NCBI GenBank assembly: GCA_023101725.1
Contig: JALJCO010012628.1
Span: 17,624 to 81,623 of the forward strand
Reading direction: 5' to 3'
Source of the DNA: Atherinomorus stipes
Lineage: Eukaryota > Chordata > Actinopteri > Atheriniformes > Atherinidae
Length of the DNA stretch: 64,000 nt
Position numbers and translations under genes: made by a program. Shown here one piece after another: positions 9,501 to 20,630 of the stretch. Below the pieces are notes generated by a model that was not told the origin of the DNA, did no database searches, and saw only the letters and a list, made by a program, of their open reading frames with translations. How positions within the stretch are numbered: position 1 is the first letter of the stretch; each line of letters starts with the position of its first letter.

Positions 9501-11843
9501 TTCTGGAACTGATAAAAGACCAGATCCAGGTCTGGTTCTGACTCTGGAACTGATAAAAGACCGGATCCAGGTCTGGTTCTGATTCTGGAACTGATAAAAG
9601 ACCAGATCCAGGTCTGGTTCTGACTCTGGAACTGATGAAAGACCGGATCCAGGTCTGGTTCTGACTTTGGAACTGATAAAAGACCAGATCCAGGTCTGGT
9701 TCTGACTCTGGAACAGATAAGACTGGATCCAGGTCTGGTTCTGATTCTGGAACTGATAAAAGACCAGATCCAGGTCTGGTTCTGACTCTGGAACTGATAA
9801 AAGACCAGATCCAGGTCTGGTTCTGACTTTGGAACTGATAAAAGACCAGATCCAGGTCTGGTTCTGATTCTGGAACAGATAAAAGACTGGATCCAGGTCT
9901 GGTTCTGATTCTGGAACTGATAAAAGACCAGATCCAGGTCTGGTTCTGACTCTGGAACAGATAAAAGACCAGATCCAGGTCTGGTTCTGACTCTGGAACT
10001 GATAAAAGACTGGATCCAGGTCTGGTTCTGATTCTGGAACTGATAAAAGACCAGATCCAGGTCTGGTTCTGACTCTGGAACTGATAAAAGACCAGATCCA
10101 GGTCTGGTTCTGACTTTGGAACTGATAAAAGACCAGATCCAGGTCTGGTTCTGATTCTGGAACAGATAAAAGACTGGATCCAGGTCTGGTTCTGATTCTG
10201 GAACTGATAAAAGACTGGATCCAGGTCTGGTTCTGATTCTGGAACAGATAAAAGACCAGATCCAGGTCTGGTTCTGATTCTGGAACAGATAAAAGACTGG
10301 ATCCAGGTCTGGTTCTGACTCTGGAACAGATAAAAGACCAGATCCAGGTCTGGTTCTGACTTTGGAACTGATAAAAGACCAGATCCAGGTCTGGTTCTGA
10401 TTCTGGAACTGATAAAAGACCGGATCCAGGTCTGGTTCTGATTCTGGAACTGATAAAAGACCGGATCCAGGTCTGGTTCTGATTCTGGAACTGATAAAAG
10501 ACCGGATCCAGGTCTGGTTCTGATTCTGGAACTGATAAAAGACCGGATCCAGGTCTGGTTCTGATTCTGGAACTGATAAAAGACCAGATCCAGGTCTGGT
10601 TCTGATTCTGGAACTGATAAAAGACCAGATCCAGGTCTGGTTCTGATTCTGGAACTGATAAAAGACCGGATCCAGGTCTGGTTCTGATTCTGGAACTGAT
10701 AAAAGACCGGATCCAGGTCTGGTTCTGATTCTGGAACTGATAAAAGACCGGATCCAGGTCTGGTTCTGATTCTGGAACTGATAAAAGACCGGATCCAGGT
10801 CTGGTTCTGACACTGGAACTGATAAAAGACTAGATCCAGGTCCTCTGATCTGGTTCCAGTCTTCAGGATCACAGTGATCCAGGTTTCTGGGTCTCATTTC
10901 AAAGGTTTGGACCCAGAAACCTGGATCAGAGGTGGAACTGGATCCCAGATCTGGATCAGATCTTTAGGACCGGATCTGGTCTGGAAACCAGTTTCTGGGT
11001 CAAATCCTGGATCCTGGAGATGAAACCAGACCAGCAGCTGATCTGAGGTCACAGGTGCAGCCTGATCTTCATCATGATGAGGAAGAGGATGGAACACTCA
11101 CCTGATTTAGGCAGAATGTTGTTGTACCAGATCCCAATGTTGTGTTTGCAGTACGTCTCCTTCTGAGCTCTCTCACCAGCCAGAATTCCTTGATCTTTGT
11201 TCCAGGCTGCAGCGTTCTTCACTCCAAACTCCGTGTATCCTACATACTCTCCCACGCTGCTGTCAAACCTGATGATCTCCTTCTTGTTGAAGTAATACGA
11301 GTCGATGTACTCGATGTCGTTCAGATCAGTGGAGTTAAACACACACCGACCCACTCTATAATTCTCAAATCCATCTGGAACAGAAACAAGCTCAGTATTG
11401 ATCTCTGATCACATTATTGATGCTGAACATTCATTCATCAGGAACCAGAATATTGATCAGAGTATTGATTATCTATCAGTGATCAGTGATCAGTAAACAA
11501 GTTCCTCCTGATCATAAACCACCTGCAGCTCATTGATCAGAGTATTGATTATCTATCATTGATCAGTGATAAATAAACAAGTTCCTCCTGATCATAAACC
11601 ACCTGCAGCTCATCAATCAGAGTATTGATTATCTATCATTGATCAGTGATAAATAAACAAGTTCCTCCTGATCATAAACCACCTGCAGCTCATGGATCAG
11701 AGTATTGATCAGCCTACTGCCAGCAGCTGGATAAAGTCGTGAAGTACCAATAACATATTGATCAGTGATCAGTGAGTATTGATCCTACCTGCCGGGTAGA
11801 CGGTGATGAAGAGGAGGGTGAGGAGGAGGAAGGATGAAGCCAT
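1..11843 (-). CDS. DAB: MHC class II beta chain gene, partial (exons 1, 2 and first half of the beta-2 exon)
   Basis: The product would be the beta chain of the class II peptide-presenting heterodimer on antigen-presenting cells. Three exons are visible on the minus strand (11843-11789, 11374-11102, 3785-3572), with canonical splice sites and matching phases (1, 1, 2), giving 180 codons plus 2 nt. Residues 1-18 are a signal peptide, 19-109 the beta-1 domain, and 110-181 the first half of the immunoglobulin-like beta-2 domain. The second beta-2 cysteine, connecting peptide, membrane segment and tail must lie beyond the left edge. Introns 2 and 3 are swollen by minisatellites; intron 3 starts directly with a 39-bp array made from the exon end. 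The gene is head-to-head with the alpha gene at 12880, the expected partner. No frameshift or stop is seen in the visible exons. The DA lineage name is inferred from general similarity; the class II beta identity is firm. Confidence 0.93.
3572..3785 (-). CDS. DAB: MHC class II beta exon 3, first half of the beta-2 immunoglobulin domain
   Basis: The acceptor TGTGTTCCAG precedes 214 nt encoding residues 110-181, from AEPYVRLYSTTPPAGRHPAM to HLEYTPR. It contains the first Ig cysteine (Cys132 in LVCSIYDFYPK) and the Trp of VTWLRDG. The exon stops at CCCAG followed by GTAAGAC, in phase 2, before the second Ig cysteine. This matches the extra intron known to split the beta-2 exon in percomorph fishes. 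The last 32 nt of the exon plus the first 7 nt of the intron form the unit of the 39-bp array to the left. I place the exon end at the first donor because reading on gives an in-frame TAA two nucleotides later. Confidence 0.9.
3786..4184 (-). other. 3' end of class II beta intron 2, unique sequence
   Basis: This stretch leads into the exon 3 acceptor. It contains no array, and I see no gene or recognisable element in it. Short open frames here have no family features. Confidence 0.6.
4185..4504. mobile_element. Fragment of a dispersed teleost repeat, source of the adjoining 41-bp array
   Basis: The start (GCAAGTTTATCTGTACAGC, then TTCAAAGTGCTTCACATAAA) and the later text (GTTTGTTCCAGACATGTGGA, GAAGCTGAACACAGCAG) resemble a non-coding dispersed repeat that I recall as common in fish genomes. 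The element text runs without a break into the first copies of the 41-bp array, whose GGTTCTGACTCTGG belongs to the same element type. The family name is not recognised; identification is from memory of the pattern and would need a repeat-library search. Confidence 0.5.
4505..10830 (-). repeat. 41-bp minisatellite in class II beta intron 2
   Basis: There are about 154 tandem copies of a 41-bp unit of the form GGATCCAGGTCTGGTTCTGA followed by CTCTGGAACTGATAAAAGACC (plus strand). Variants alternate GACTCT with GATTCT, CCGG with CCAG, and ACTGATAAAAG with ACAGATAAAAG or ATAAATG. Larger blocks are themselves duplicated: a block at about 7980-8950 recurs about 1,023 bp to the right (for example ACTGCTAAAA at 8402 and 9425, CAGATAAGAC at 8691 and 9714). 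On the gene strand each unit contains TTTTATCAG and TTCCAG, which look weakly like 3' splice sites. The array makes up most of a 7.3-kb intron. Confidence 0.95.
10831..11101 (-). other. 5' part of class II beta intron 2
   Basis: The sequence directly after the exon 2 donor is rich in GGATC, CTGG and CCAGG words like those of the 41-bp array but not organised in units. It may be decayed array edge. No gene is seen. Confidence 0.5.
11102..11374 (-). CDS. DAB: MHC class II beta exon 2 (peptide-binding beta-1 domain)
   Basis: This 273-nt exon encodes residues 19-109, half of the peptide-binding groove. The acceptor is CTGTTCCAG and the donor GTGAGTGTTCC. Family hallmarks are all present: the GRCVFNST motif with Cys29 and the conserved N-glycosylation site Asn32-Ser-Thr, the YVGYTE strand, the helix segment with AAAWNKD, and the second cysteine Cys94 in ETYCKHN. 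This is the exon that normally carries most allelic polymorphism. It is open and looks functional. Confidence 0.95.
11375..11788 (-). repeat. Class II beta intron 1 with three 80-bp tandem repeats
   Basis: The 414-bp intron carries three near-identical 80-bp units at 11455-11534, 11535-11614 and 11615-11694, plus a partial fourth. Each starts near (G/A)ATCAGAGTATTGATTATC and ends with ACCTGCAGCTCAT. This is the only intron in the visible gene pair of ordinary size, yet it too has a young tandem repeat. Confidence 0.9.
11789..11843 (-). CDS. DAB: MHC class II beta exon 1 (signal peptide)
   Basis: The ATG at 11843 opens a 55-nt exon encoding MASSFLLLTLLFITVYPA, a classic hydrophobic signal peptide. 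It ends in phase 1 at a GTAGGATC donor (11781-11788). The split codon joins G to AT of exon 2 to give Asp19, the usual first mature residue region of fish class II beta chains. Start choice rests on the leader and on the position just downstream of the X-box promoter. Confidence 0.93.
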
Positions 11844-11940
11844 GTCTCTGAGTCCAGATTCAAACTGATCCAGTCTGACTGAGACTCGCTGTAAAAACCA
11901 GAGGACGGGTCACATGACTGCATCATCTGTTACCGGGTAG
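11844..11940 (-). promoter_or_regulatory. Class II beta promoter with X box and weak Y box
   Basis: On the minus strand an X-box-like motif, CCCGGTAACAGATGATGCAG, lies at 11937-11918. It matches the class II X1 pattern (RFX site) running into an X2-like ATGATGCA. The Y box (ATTGG, NF-Y) is expected about 16-18 bp downstream. At that position (about 11902-11895) the sequence is CTCTGGTTTT, with the CCAAT core changed to CCAGA. The CIITA-dependent module is therefore recognisable but the Y box is degenerate. A CATGTGAC E-box-like word lies between them. Confidence 0.7.
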
Positions 11941-12783
11941 AACACGCTGGCTGGAGGCAGCAGCAGAGACAAGTGAGAGTGTGGAGTTAGAGAACGTTCT
12001 GCAGGTTCTGCAGGTTCTGCTGGTTCTAACGGACATTTATACAGGAATAATTAACTATATTAAATGGAAATAAAAGGTGAATCATTTATGCAGGAATAAT
12101 TAATTATATTAAATGAAAATAAAAGTTGAATATATCTGATAGATGTATAATATTAGCATAAAAATATAGATGTGTATAAATGTATGAAATAAATGCCCTC
12201 ATGTTCTTCAGCAGGAACCTGGTTCCTCTCCACCTGGTAGAACCCTTCCTAAAGATACAGGTTCTCATTTCTGACATGCTGATCACCGATCAATAATCAG
12301 AGATAAGAGAATTATAACTCACCACTGTAACCAGCTGGTTTATATTCACTTATAATTAAACTGATCAGATCTAATCAATAACTATCTGGAATGATGTCAG
12401 AGCTCCGTCACTGATAATAAATACTGGTTCTGATCACCTCCTGCTCTCATCAATACTCTGATCAGGTAAAGCTGGAAAATGTTGCTGTTACATCACTGCT
12501 ACCGGTTATTTTTTTTATTTTTCCTCTACACAGAACAGAAGTACCAGAGGTATTATTGATATTTATACAAATCAGAAATATGATTACACATATTTATTAA
12601 TATAATCAATACAATGCTCATAAATAAATATACTGATAATAAATATAAATATCGTTATAAATCTAAATCTTCAATATTTCCAGTCACTGATCATGTAAAT
12701 CTCCATTAAACTCCATCAAACAGATTATTGATTACTGATCAGCATCTGTGTCTCCATCTGACTTCAGCTGCTGACTGAGTCTA
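11941..12783. other. Intergenic region between the two head-to-head class II genes
   Basis: This is AT-rich, non-coding DNA between the two promoters. It holds a short run of GGTTCTGCA repeats (about 11993-12028) and a 49-bp tandem duplication starting CAGGAATAATTAA at 12042 and 12091. I see no gene. It probably contains the shared upstream regulatory DNA of both genes. Confidence 0.6.
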
Positions 12784-12829
12784 CCTGGACACTGATGACA
12801 TCACTGCCTCTCCTCTCTGTGATTGGCTG
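12784..12829 (+). promoter_or_regulatory. Class II alpha promoter X-X2-Y module
   Basis: CCTGGACACTGATGACATCA at 12784-12803 is an X1 box followed by the X2/CRE-like TGACATCA. GATTGGCTG at 12821-12829 is a perfect Y box, 17 bp downstream. Order and spacing fit the RFX, CREB and NF-Y module that recruits CIITA at class II genes. The start codon is 51 bp further on. Confidence 0.85.
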
Positions 12830-12879
12830 CTGAGTGAGTAAGAGCTGAGCTGCTGCAGGACTTTCTGTCAGTCCACCAC

Positions 12880-12937
12880 ATGATGAAGATGAAGCTGCTC
12901 CTCTTCCTCTGCTGGCTCCTCCGGGTCTCTGCTGACG
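12880..12937 (+). CDS. DAA: MHC class II alpha exon 1 (signal peptide)
   Basis: The ATG at 12880 begins [19 protein letters not shown], a hydrophobic leader, and the exon ends in phase 1 at GTGAGTTG. There are three Met codons within the first four residues; the first is taken. The tandem array of intron 1 starts about 8 bp after the splice site. Confidence 0.93.
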
Positions 12938-15900
12938 GTGAGTTGTTGACTGTTTACTGACTGTTTATGATCCAGGTACCAGATGTTTACTGACTGTTTA
13001 TGACCCAGATGTTTACTGACTGTTGATGATCCAGATCCCAAATGTTTACTGACTGTTTATGATCCAGATGTTTACTGACTGTTGATGATCCAGATCCCAA
13101 ATGTTTACTGACTGTTTATGACCCAGATGTTTACTGACTGTTTATGACCCAGATCCCAAATGTTTACTGACTGTTTATGATCCAGATGTTTACTGACTGT
13201 TTATGACCCAGATGTTTCCTGACTGTTGATGATCCAGATGTTTACTGACTGTTGATGACCCAGATGTTTACTGACTGTTGATGATCCAGATCCCAAATGT
13301 TTACTGACTGTTTATGATCCAGATGTTTACTGACTGTTTATGATCCAGATGTTTACTGACTGTTTATGACCCAGATGTTTACTGACTGTTTATGATCCAG
13401 ATCCCAAATGTTTACTGACTGTTTATGATCCAGATGTTTACTGACTGTTTATGGCCCAGATGTTTACTGACCGTTTATGACCCAGATGTTTACTGACTGT
13501 TTATGATCCAGATGTTTACTGACTGTTTATGACCCAAATGTTTACTGTTTATGACCCAGATGTTTACTGACTGTTGATGATCCAGATCCCAAATGTTTAC
13601 TGACTGTTAATGATCCAGATGTTTACTGACTGTTTATGATCCAGATGTTTACTGACTGTTGATGATCCAGATCCCAAATGTTTACTGACTGTTTATGATC
13701 CAGATGTTTACTGTTTATGATCCAGATGTTTACTGACTGTTTATGACCCAGATGTTTACTGACTGTTGAGGATCCAGATCCCAAATGTTTACTGACTGTT
13801 TATGATCCAGGTACCTGATTTTTACTGACTGTTTATGATCCAGATGTTTACTGACTGTTGATGATCCAGATGTTTACTGACTGTTTATGATCCAGATGTT
13901 TACTGACTGTTTATGACCCAGATGTTTACTGACTGTTTATGATCCAGATCCCAAATGTTTACTGACTGTTTATGATCCAGATGTTTACTGACTGTTTATG
14001 ACCAGGATGTTTACTGACCGTTAATGACCCAGATGTTTACTGACTGTTTATGATCCAGATGTTTACTGACTGTTTATGACCCAAATGTTTACTGACTGTT
14101 TATGATCCAGATGTTTACTGACTGTTGATGATCCAGATCCCAAATGTTTACTGACTGTTTATGATCCAGATGTTTACTGTTTATGATCCAGATGTTTACT
14201 GACTGTTTATGACCCAGATGTTTACTGACTGTTTATGACCCAGATGTTTACTGACTGTTGAGGATCCAGATCCCAAATGTTTACTGACTGTTTATGATCC
14301 AGATGTTTACTGACTGTTTATGACCCAAATTTTTACTGACTGTTTATGACCCAGATGTTTACTGACTGTTGATGATCCAGATCCCAAATGTTTACTGACT
14401 GTTAATGATCCAGATGTTTACTGACTGTTTATGACCCAGATGTTTACTGACTGTTGGTGATCAGATCCCAAATGTTTACTGACTGTTTATGATCCAGATG
14501 TTTATTTATTTAACCTTTATTTAACCAGGCAATGACATTAAGAACAAGATTCTTATTTACAATGCCGGCCTGGCGACATTGTAATGTTTACTGACTGTTT
14601 ATGATCCAGATGTTTACTGACTGTTTATGACCCAGATGTATACTGACTGTTGATGATCCAGATCCCAAATGTTTACTGACTGTTTATGATCCAGATGTTT
14701 ACTGACTGTTGATGATCCAGATCCAAGATGTTTACTGACTGTTTATGATCCAGATGTTTACTGACTGTTGATGATCCAGATCCCAAATGTTTACTGACTG
14801 TTTATGACCCAGATGTTTACTGACTGTTTATGATCCAGATGTTTACTGACTGTTGATTATCCAGATGTTTACTGACTGTTTATGACCCAGATGTTTACTG
14901 ACTGTTGATGATCCAGATCCCAAATGTTTACTGACTGTTTATGATCCAGATGTTTACTGACTGTTGATGATCCAGATGTTTTCTGACTGTTTATGACCCA
15001 GATGTTCTTACTGACTGTTGATGATCCAGATCCCAAATGTTTACTGACCGTTTATGACCCAGATGTTTACTGACTGTTTATGATCCAGGTACCTGATGTT
15101 TACTGACTGTTTATGACCCAAATGTTTACTGACTGTTTATGATCCAGGTACCTGATGTTTACTGACTGTTTATGACCCAAATGTTTACTGACTGTTTATG
15201 ACCCAGATGTTTACTGACTGTTTATGATCCAGGTACCTGATGTTTACTGACTGTTTATGACCCAAATGTTTACTGACTGTTTATGATCCAGGTACCTGAT
15301 GTTTACTGACTGTTTATGACCCAAATGTTTACTGACTGTTTATGACACAGATGTTTACTGACTGTTTATGATCCAGATGTTTACTGACTGTTGATGATCC
15401 AGATGTTTACTGACTGTTTATGATCCAGATGTTTACTGACTGTTTATGACCCAAATGTTTACTGACTGTTTTTGATCCAGATGTTTACTGACTGTTGATG
15501 ACCCAGATGTTTACTGACTGTTGATGACCCAGATGTTTACTGACTGTTTATGATCCAGATGTTAACTGACTGTTGATGATCCAGATGTTTACTGACTGTT
15601 TATGATCCAGATCCCAAATGTTTACTGACTGTTAATGATCCAGATGTTTACTGACTGTTTATGACCCAGATGTTTACTGACTGTTGATGATCCAGATCCC
15701 AAATGTTTACTGACTGTTGATGATCCAGATGTTTACTGACTGTTTATAACCCAGATGTATACTGACTGTTGATGATCCAGATCCCAAATGTTTACTGACC
15801 GTTTATGACCCAGATGTTTACTGACTGTTTATGACCCAAATGTTTACTGACTGTTTATGATCCAGATGTTTACTGACTGTTTATGACCCAAATGTTTACT

Positions 15901-18900
15901 GACTGTTTATGATCCAGATGTTTACTGACTGTTTATGATCCAGATGTTTACTGACTGTTGATGATCCAGATGTTTACTGACTGTTTATGATCCAGATGTT
16001 TACTGACTGTTTATGACCCAAATATTTACTGACTGTTTATGATCCAGATGTTTACTGACTGTTTATGACCCAGATGTTTACTGACTGTTTATGACCCAGA
16101 TGTTTACTGACTGTTGATGATCCAGATCCCAAATGTTTACTGACTGTTTATGATCCAGATGTTAACTGACTGTTGATGATCCAGATGTTTACTGACTGTT
16201 TATGATCCAGATCCCAAATGTTTACTGACTGTTTATGATCCAGATGTTTACTGACTGTTTATGACCCAGATGTTTACTGACTGTTGATGATCCAGATCCC
16301 AAATGTTTACTGACTGTTTATGAGCCAGGTGTTTACTGACTGTTGATGATCCAGATCCCAAATGTTTACTGACTGTTGATGATCCAGATGTATACTGACT
16401 GTTGATGATCCAGATCCCAAATGTTTACTGACCGTTTATGACCCAGATGTTTACTGACTGTTTATGACCCAAATGTTTACTGACTGTTTATGATCCAGAT
16501 GTTTACTGACTGTTTATGATCCAGGTACCTGATGTTTACTGACTGTTTATGACCCAAATGTTTACTGACTGTTTATGATCCAGGTACCTGATGTTTACTG
16601 ACTGTTTATGACACAGATGTTTACTGACTGTTTATGATCCAGATGTTTACTGACTGTTGATGACCCAGATGTTTACTGACTGTTTATGATCCAGATGTTT
16701 ACTGACTGTTTATGACCCAAATGTTTACTGACTGTTTTTGATCCAGATGTTTACTGACTGTTGATGACCCAGATGTTTACTGACTGTTGATGACCCAGAT
16801 GTTTACTGACTGTTTATGATCCAGATGTTAACTGACTGTTGATGATCCAGATGTTTACTGACTGTTTATGATCCAGATCCCAAATGTTTACTGACTGTTT
16901 ATGATCCAGATGTTTACTGACTGTTTATGACCCAGATGTTTACTGACTGTTGATGATCCAGATCCCAAATGTTTACTGACTGTTTATGAGCCAGGTGTTT
17001 ACTGACTGTTGATGATCCAGATCCCAAATGTTTACTGACTGTTTATGATCCAGATGTTTACTGACTGTTGATGATCCAGATGTTTACTGACTGTTTATGA
17101 CCCAGTTGTTCTTACTGACTGTTGATGATCCAGATCCCAAATGTTTACTGACCGTTTATGACCCAGATGTTTACTGACTGTTTATGATCCAGGTACCTGA
17201 TGTTTACTGACCGTTTATGACCCAGATGTTTACTGACTGTTTATGATCCAGGTACCTGATGTTTACTGACTGTTTATGACCCAAATGTTTACTGACTGTT
17301 TATGATCCAGGTACCTGATGTTTACTGACTGTTTATGACCCAAATGTTTACTGACTGTTTATGACCCAGATGTTTACTGACTGTTGATCCAGATCCCAAA
17401 TGTTTACTGTTAATGATCCAGATGTTTACTGACTTTTTATGATCCAGATGTTTACTGACTGTTGATGATCCAGATCCCAAATGTTTACTGACTGTTTATG
17501 ATCCAGATGTTTACTGACTGTTGATGATCCAGATCCCAAATGTTTACTGACTGTTTATGATCCAGGTGTTTACTGACTGTTGATGATCCAGATCCCAAAT
17601 GTTTACTGACTGTTTATGATCCAGATGTTTACTGACTGTTTATGACCCAGATGTTCTTACTGACTGTTGATGATCCAGATCCCAAATGTTTACTGACTGT
17701 TTATGATCCAGGTGTTTACTGACTGTTGATGATCCAGATCCCAAATGTTTGCTGACTGTTGATGACCCAGATGTTTACTGACTGTTGATGATCCAGATCC
17801 CAAATGTTTACTGACTGTTTATGATCCAGATGTTTACTGACTGTTGATGATCCAGATGTTTACTGACTGTTTATGACCCAGATGTTCTTACTGACTGTTG
17901 ATGATCCAGATCCCAAATGTTTACTGACTGTTTATGATCCAAGTGTTTACTGACTGTTGATGATCCAGATCCCAAATGTTTACTGACTGTTGATGACCCA
18001 GATGTTTACTGACTGTTTATGACCCAGATGTTTACTGACTGTTGATGATCCAGATCCCAAATGTTTACTGACTGTTTATGACCCAGATGTTTACTGACTG
18101 TTGATGATCCAGATCCCAAATGTTTACTGTTTATGATCCAGATGTTTACTGACTGTTTATGATCCAGGTACCTGATGTTTACTGACTGTTTATGACCCAA
18201 ATGTTTACTGACTGTTTATGATCCAGGTATCTGATGTTTACTGACTGTTTATGATCCAGATGTTTACTGACTGTTGATGATCCAGATGTTTACTGACTGT
18301 TGATGATCCAGATGTTTACTGACTGTTTATGACCCAGATGTTCTTACTGACTGTTGATGATCCAGATCCCAAATGTTTACTGACTGTTTATGATCCAGAT
18401 GTTTACTGACTGTTTATGATCCAGATGTTTACTGACTGTTGGTGATCCAGATTCCAAATGTTAACTGACTGCTTATGATCCAGATGTTTACTGACTGTTG
18501 ATGATCCAGATGTTTACTGACTGTTTATGACCCAGATGTTTACTGACCGTTTATGACCCAGATGTTTACTGACTGTTTATGATCCAGATGTTTACTGACT
18601 GTTTATGATCCAGGTACCTGATGTTTACTGACTGTTTATGACCCAAATGTTTACTGACTGTTTATGATCCAGGTACCTGATGTTTACTGACTGTTTATGA
18701 TCCAGATGTTTACTGACTGTTGATGATCCAGATGTTTACTGACTGTTTATGACCCAGATGTTTACTGACTGTTTATGATCCAGATGTTTACTGACTGTTT
18801 ATGACCCAGATGTTTACTGACTGTTGATGATCCAGATCCCAAATGTTTACTGACTGTTTATGATCCAGATGTTTACTGACTGTTGGTGATCCAGATCCCA

Positions 18901-20590
18901 AATGTTAACTGACTGTTTATGATCCAGATGTTTACTGACTGTTGATGATCCAGATGTTTACTGACTGTTGATGATCCAGATGTTTACTGACTGTTTATGA
19001 CCCAGATGTTTACTGACCGTTTATGACCCAGATGTTTACTGACTGTTTATGATCCAGATGTTTACTGACTGTTTATGACCGAAATGTTTACTGACTGTTT
19101 ATGACCCAGATGTTTACTGACTGTTGATGATCCAGATCCCAAATGTTTACTGACTGTTAATGATCCAGATGTTTACTGACTGTTGATGATCCAGATGTTT
19201 ACTGACTGTTGATGATCCAGATGTTTACTGACTGTTTATGACCCAGATGTTTACTGACCGTTTATGACCCAGATGTTTACTGACTGTTTATGACCCAGAT
19301 GTTTACTGACCGTTTATGACCCAGATGTTTACTGACTGTTTATGATCCAGATGTTTACTGACTGTTTATGACCCAAATGTTTACTGACTGTTTATGACCC
19401 AGATGTTTACTGACTGTTGATGATCCAGATCCCAAATGTTTACTGACTGTTTATGACCCAGATGTTTACTGACTGTTGATGATCCAGATCCCAAATGTTT
19501 ACTGACTGTTTCTGATCCAGATGTTTACTGACTGTTTATGAACCAGATGTTTACTGACTGATAAACAAACAAACAGAGCAGGTAAACAATCATCTTCTAT
19601 GTGTTGCAGTTCTACATGAGGACCTGTCTATCGGTGGGTGTTCAGAGTCTGATGGAGAGAAGATGTACGCTCTGGATGGAGAGGAGCTGTGGTACGCTGA
19701 CTTCCAGCAGGGGAAAGGAGTCGAGCCTCAGCCTCCGTTTGTAGATCATATCAGCTACCCAGGAGCTTATGAAAACGCTGTGGGTGAGCTACAGATCTGC
19801 CAGTCAAACCTGGGGATTGCTCGTAAAGCCATGAAGGACTTTCCTGTGGAACGCGGTAAGCTCTGATCTTCATCTTCATCTTCCTCCTGTAGAAACTATC
19901 AGGCAGGTGATCACATGATCTGATCATAGACATGCAGCTGGTTTCCATGGTAACGTAGTCAAACATGATCAGCGGTTGGAGCTGTAACAGACATGATCTG
20001 GTCTAGAACTGATCATTACTGATCAATAACTGATCAGTTTCCACCACAAACTTTCCTCCAATCACACGTCTGATTTCTGGATGATGTCACCTCCAGAATC
20101 CCAGAGTCCAGGTCCTGGACCTCAGAGTCCTGCAGAGAAAGCTGTGTAGACCAGAAGATCTGGGACCAGGTCTTCATGTCCAGATGATGACGATGATGAT
20201 GATGACGATGATGATGATGAGGGTTTGATGGAGAACCAGCTTCACATGCAGGACAGTTCAGATGTTCATTCACCTTTTAGCCCCGCCCACTTTTCCAACA
20301 GAGGCGCTTCCATTTTCTCTCAGTTCTTCCGGTGAGGGTGTTCCTTAGTGGTGGGGGGATGAAGAACGTGCCTGAAAAGCTCCAGGAAAACACGTCTGGT
20401 CCCCCCCCCCCCCCCCGTTCTCATACCAGAGGGAGGATGACATCATCACCAGTCCCGTTTCCCTGAGAACTGTAGGTAGACCAGATCTAGCATCTGCTGA
20501 ACGTGTTGGGTGGCTGTATGAAAGCAGCCTTTCTGATGAAAATCCATCCTGGAAAGCTCCACCCAGCAGAAGCATCCCTGATCATCATCC

Positions 20591-20630
<40 letters not shown>

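Noticed and set aside
5778..10897. Long minus-strand frames with SSRVRTRPGSGLLSVPESEP-type repeats
   Set aside because: A 41-bp unit cycles through all frames, and its few stops allow a long run. It is intronic low-complexity sequence with no domain.
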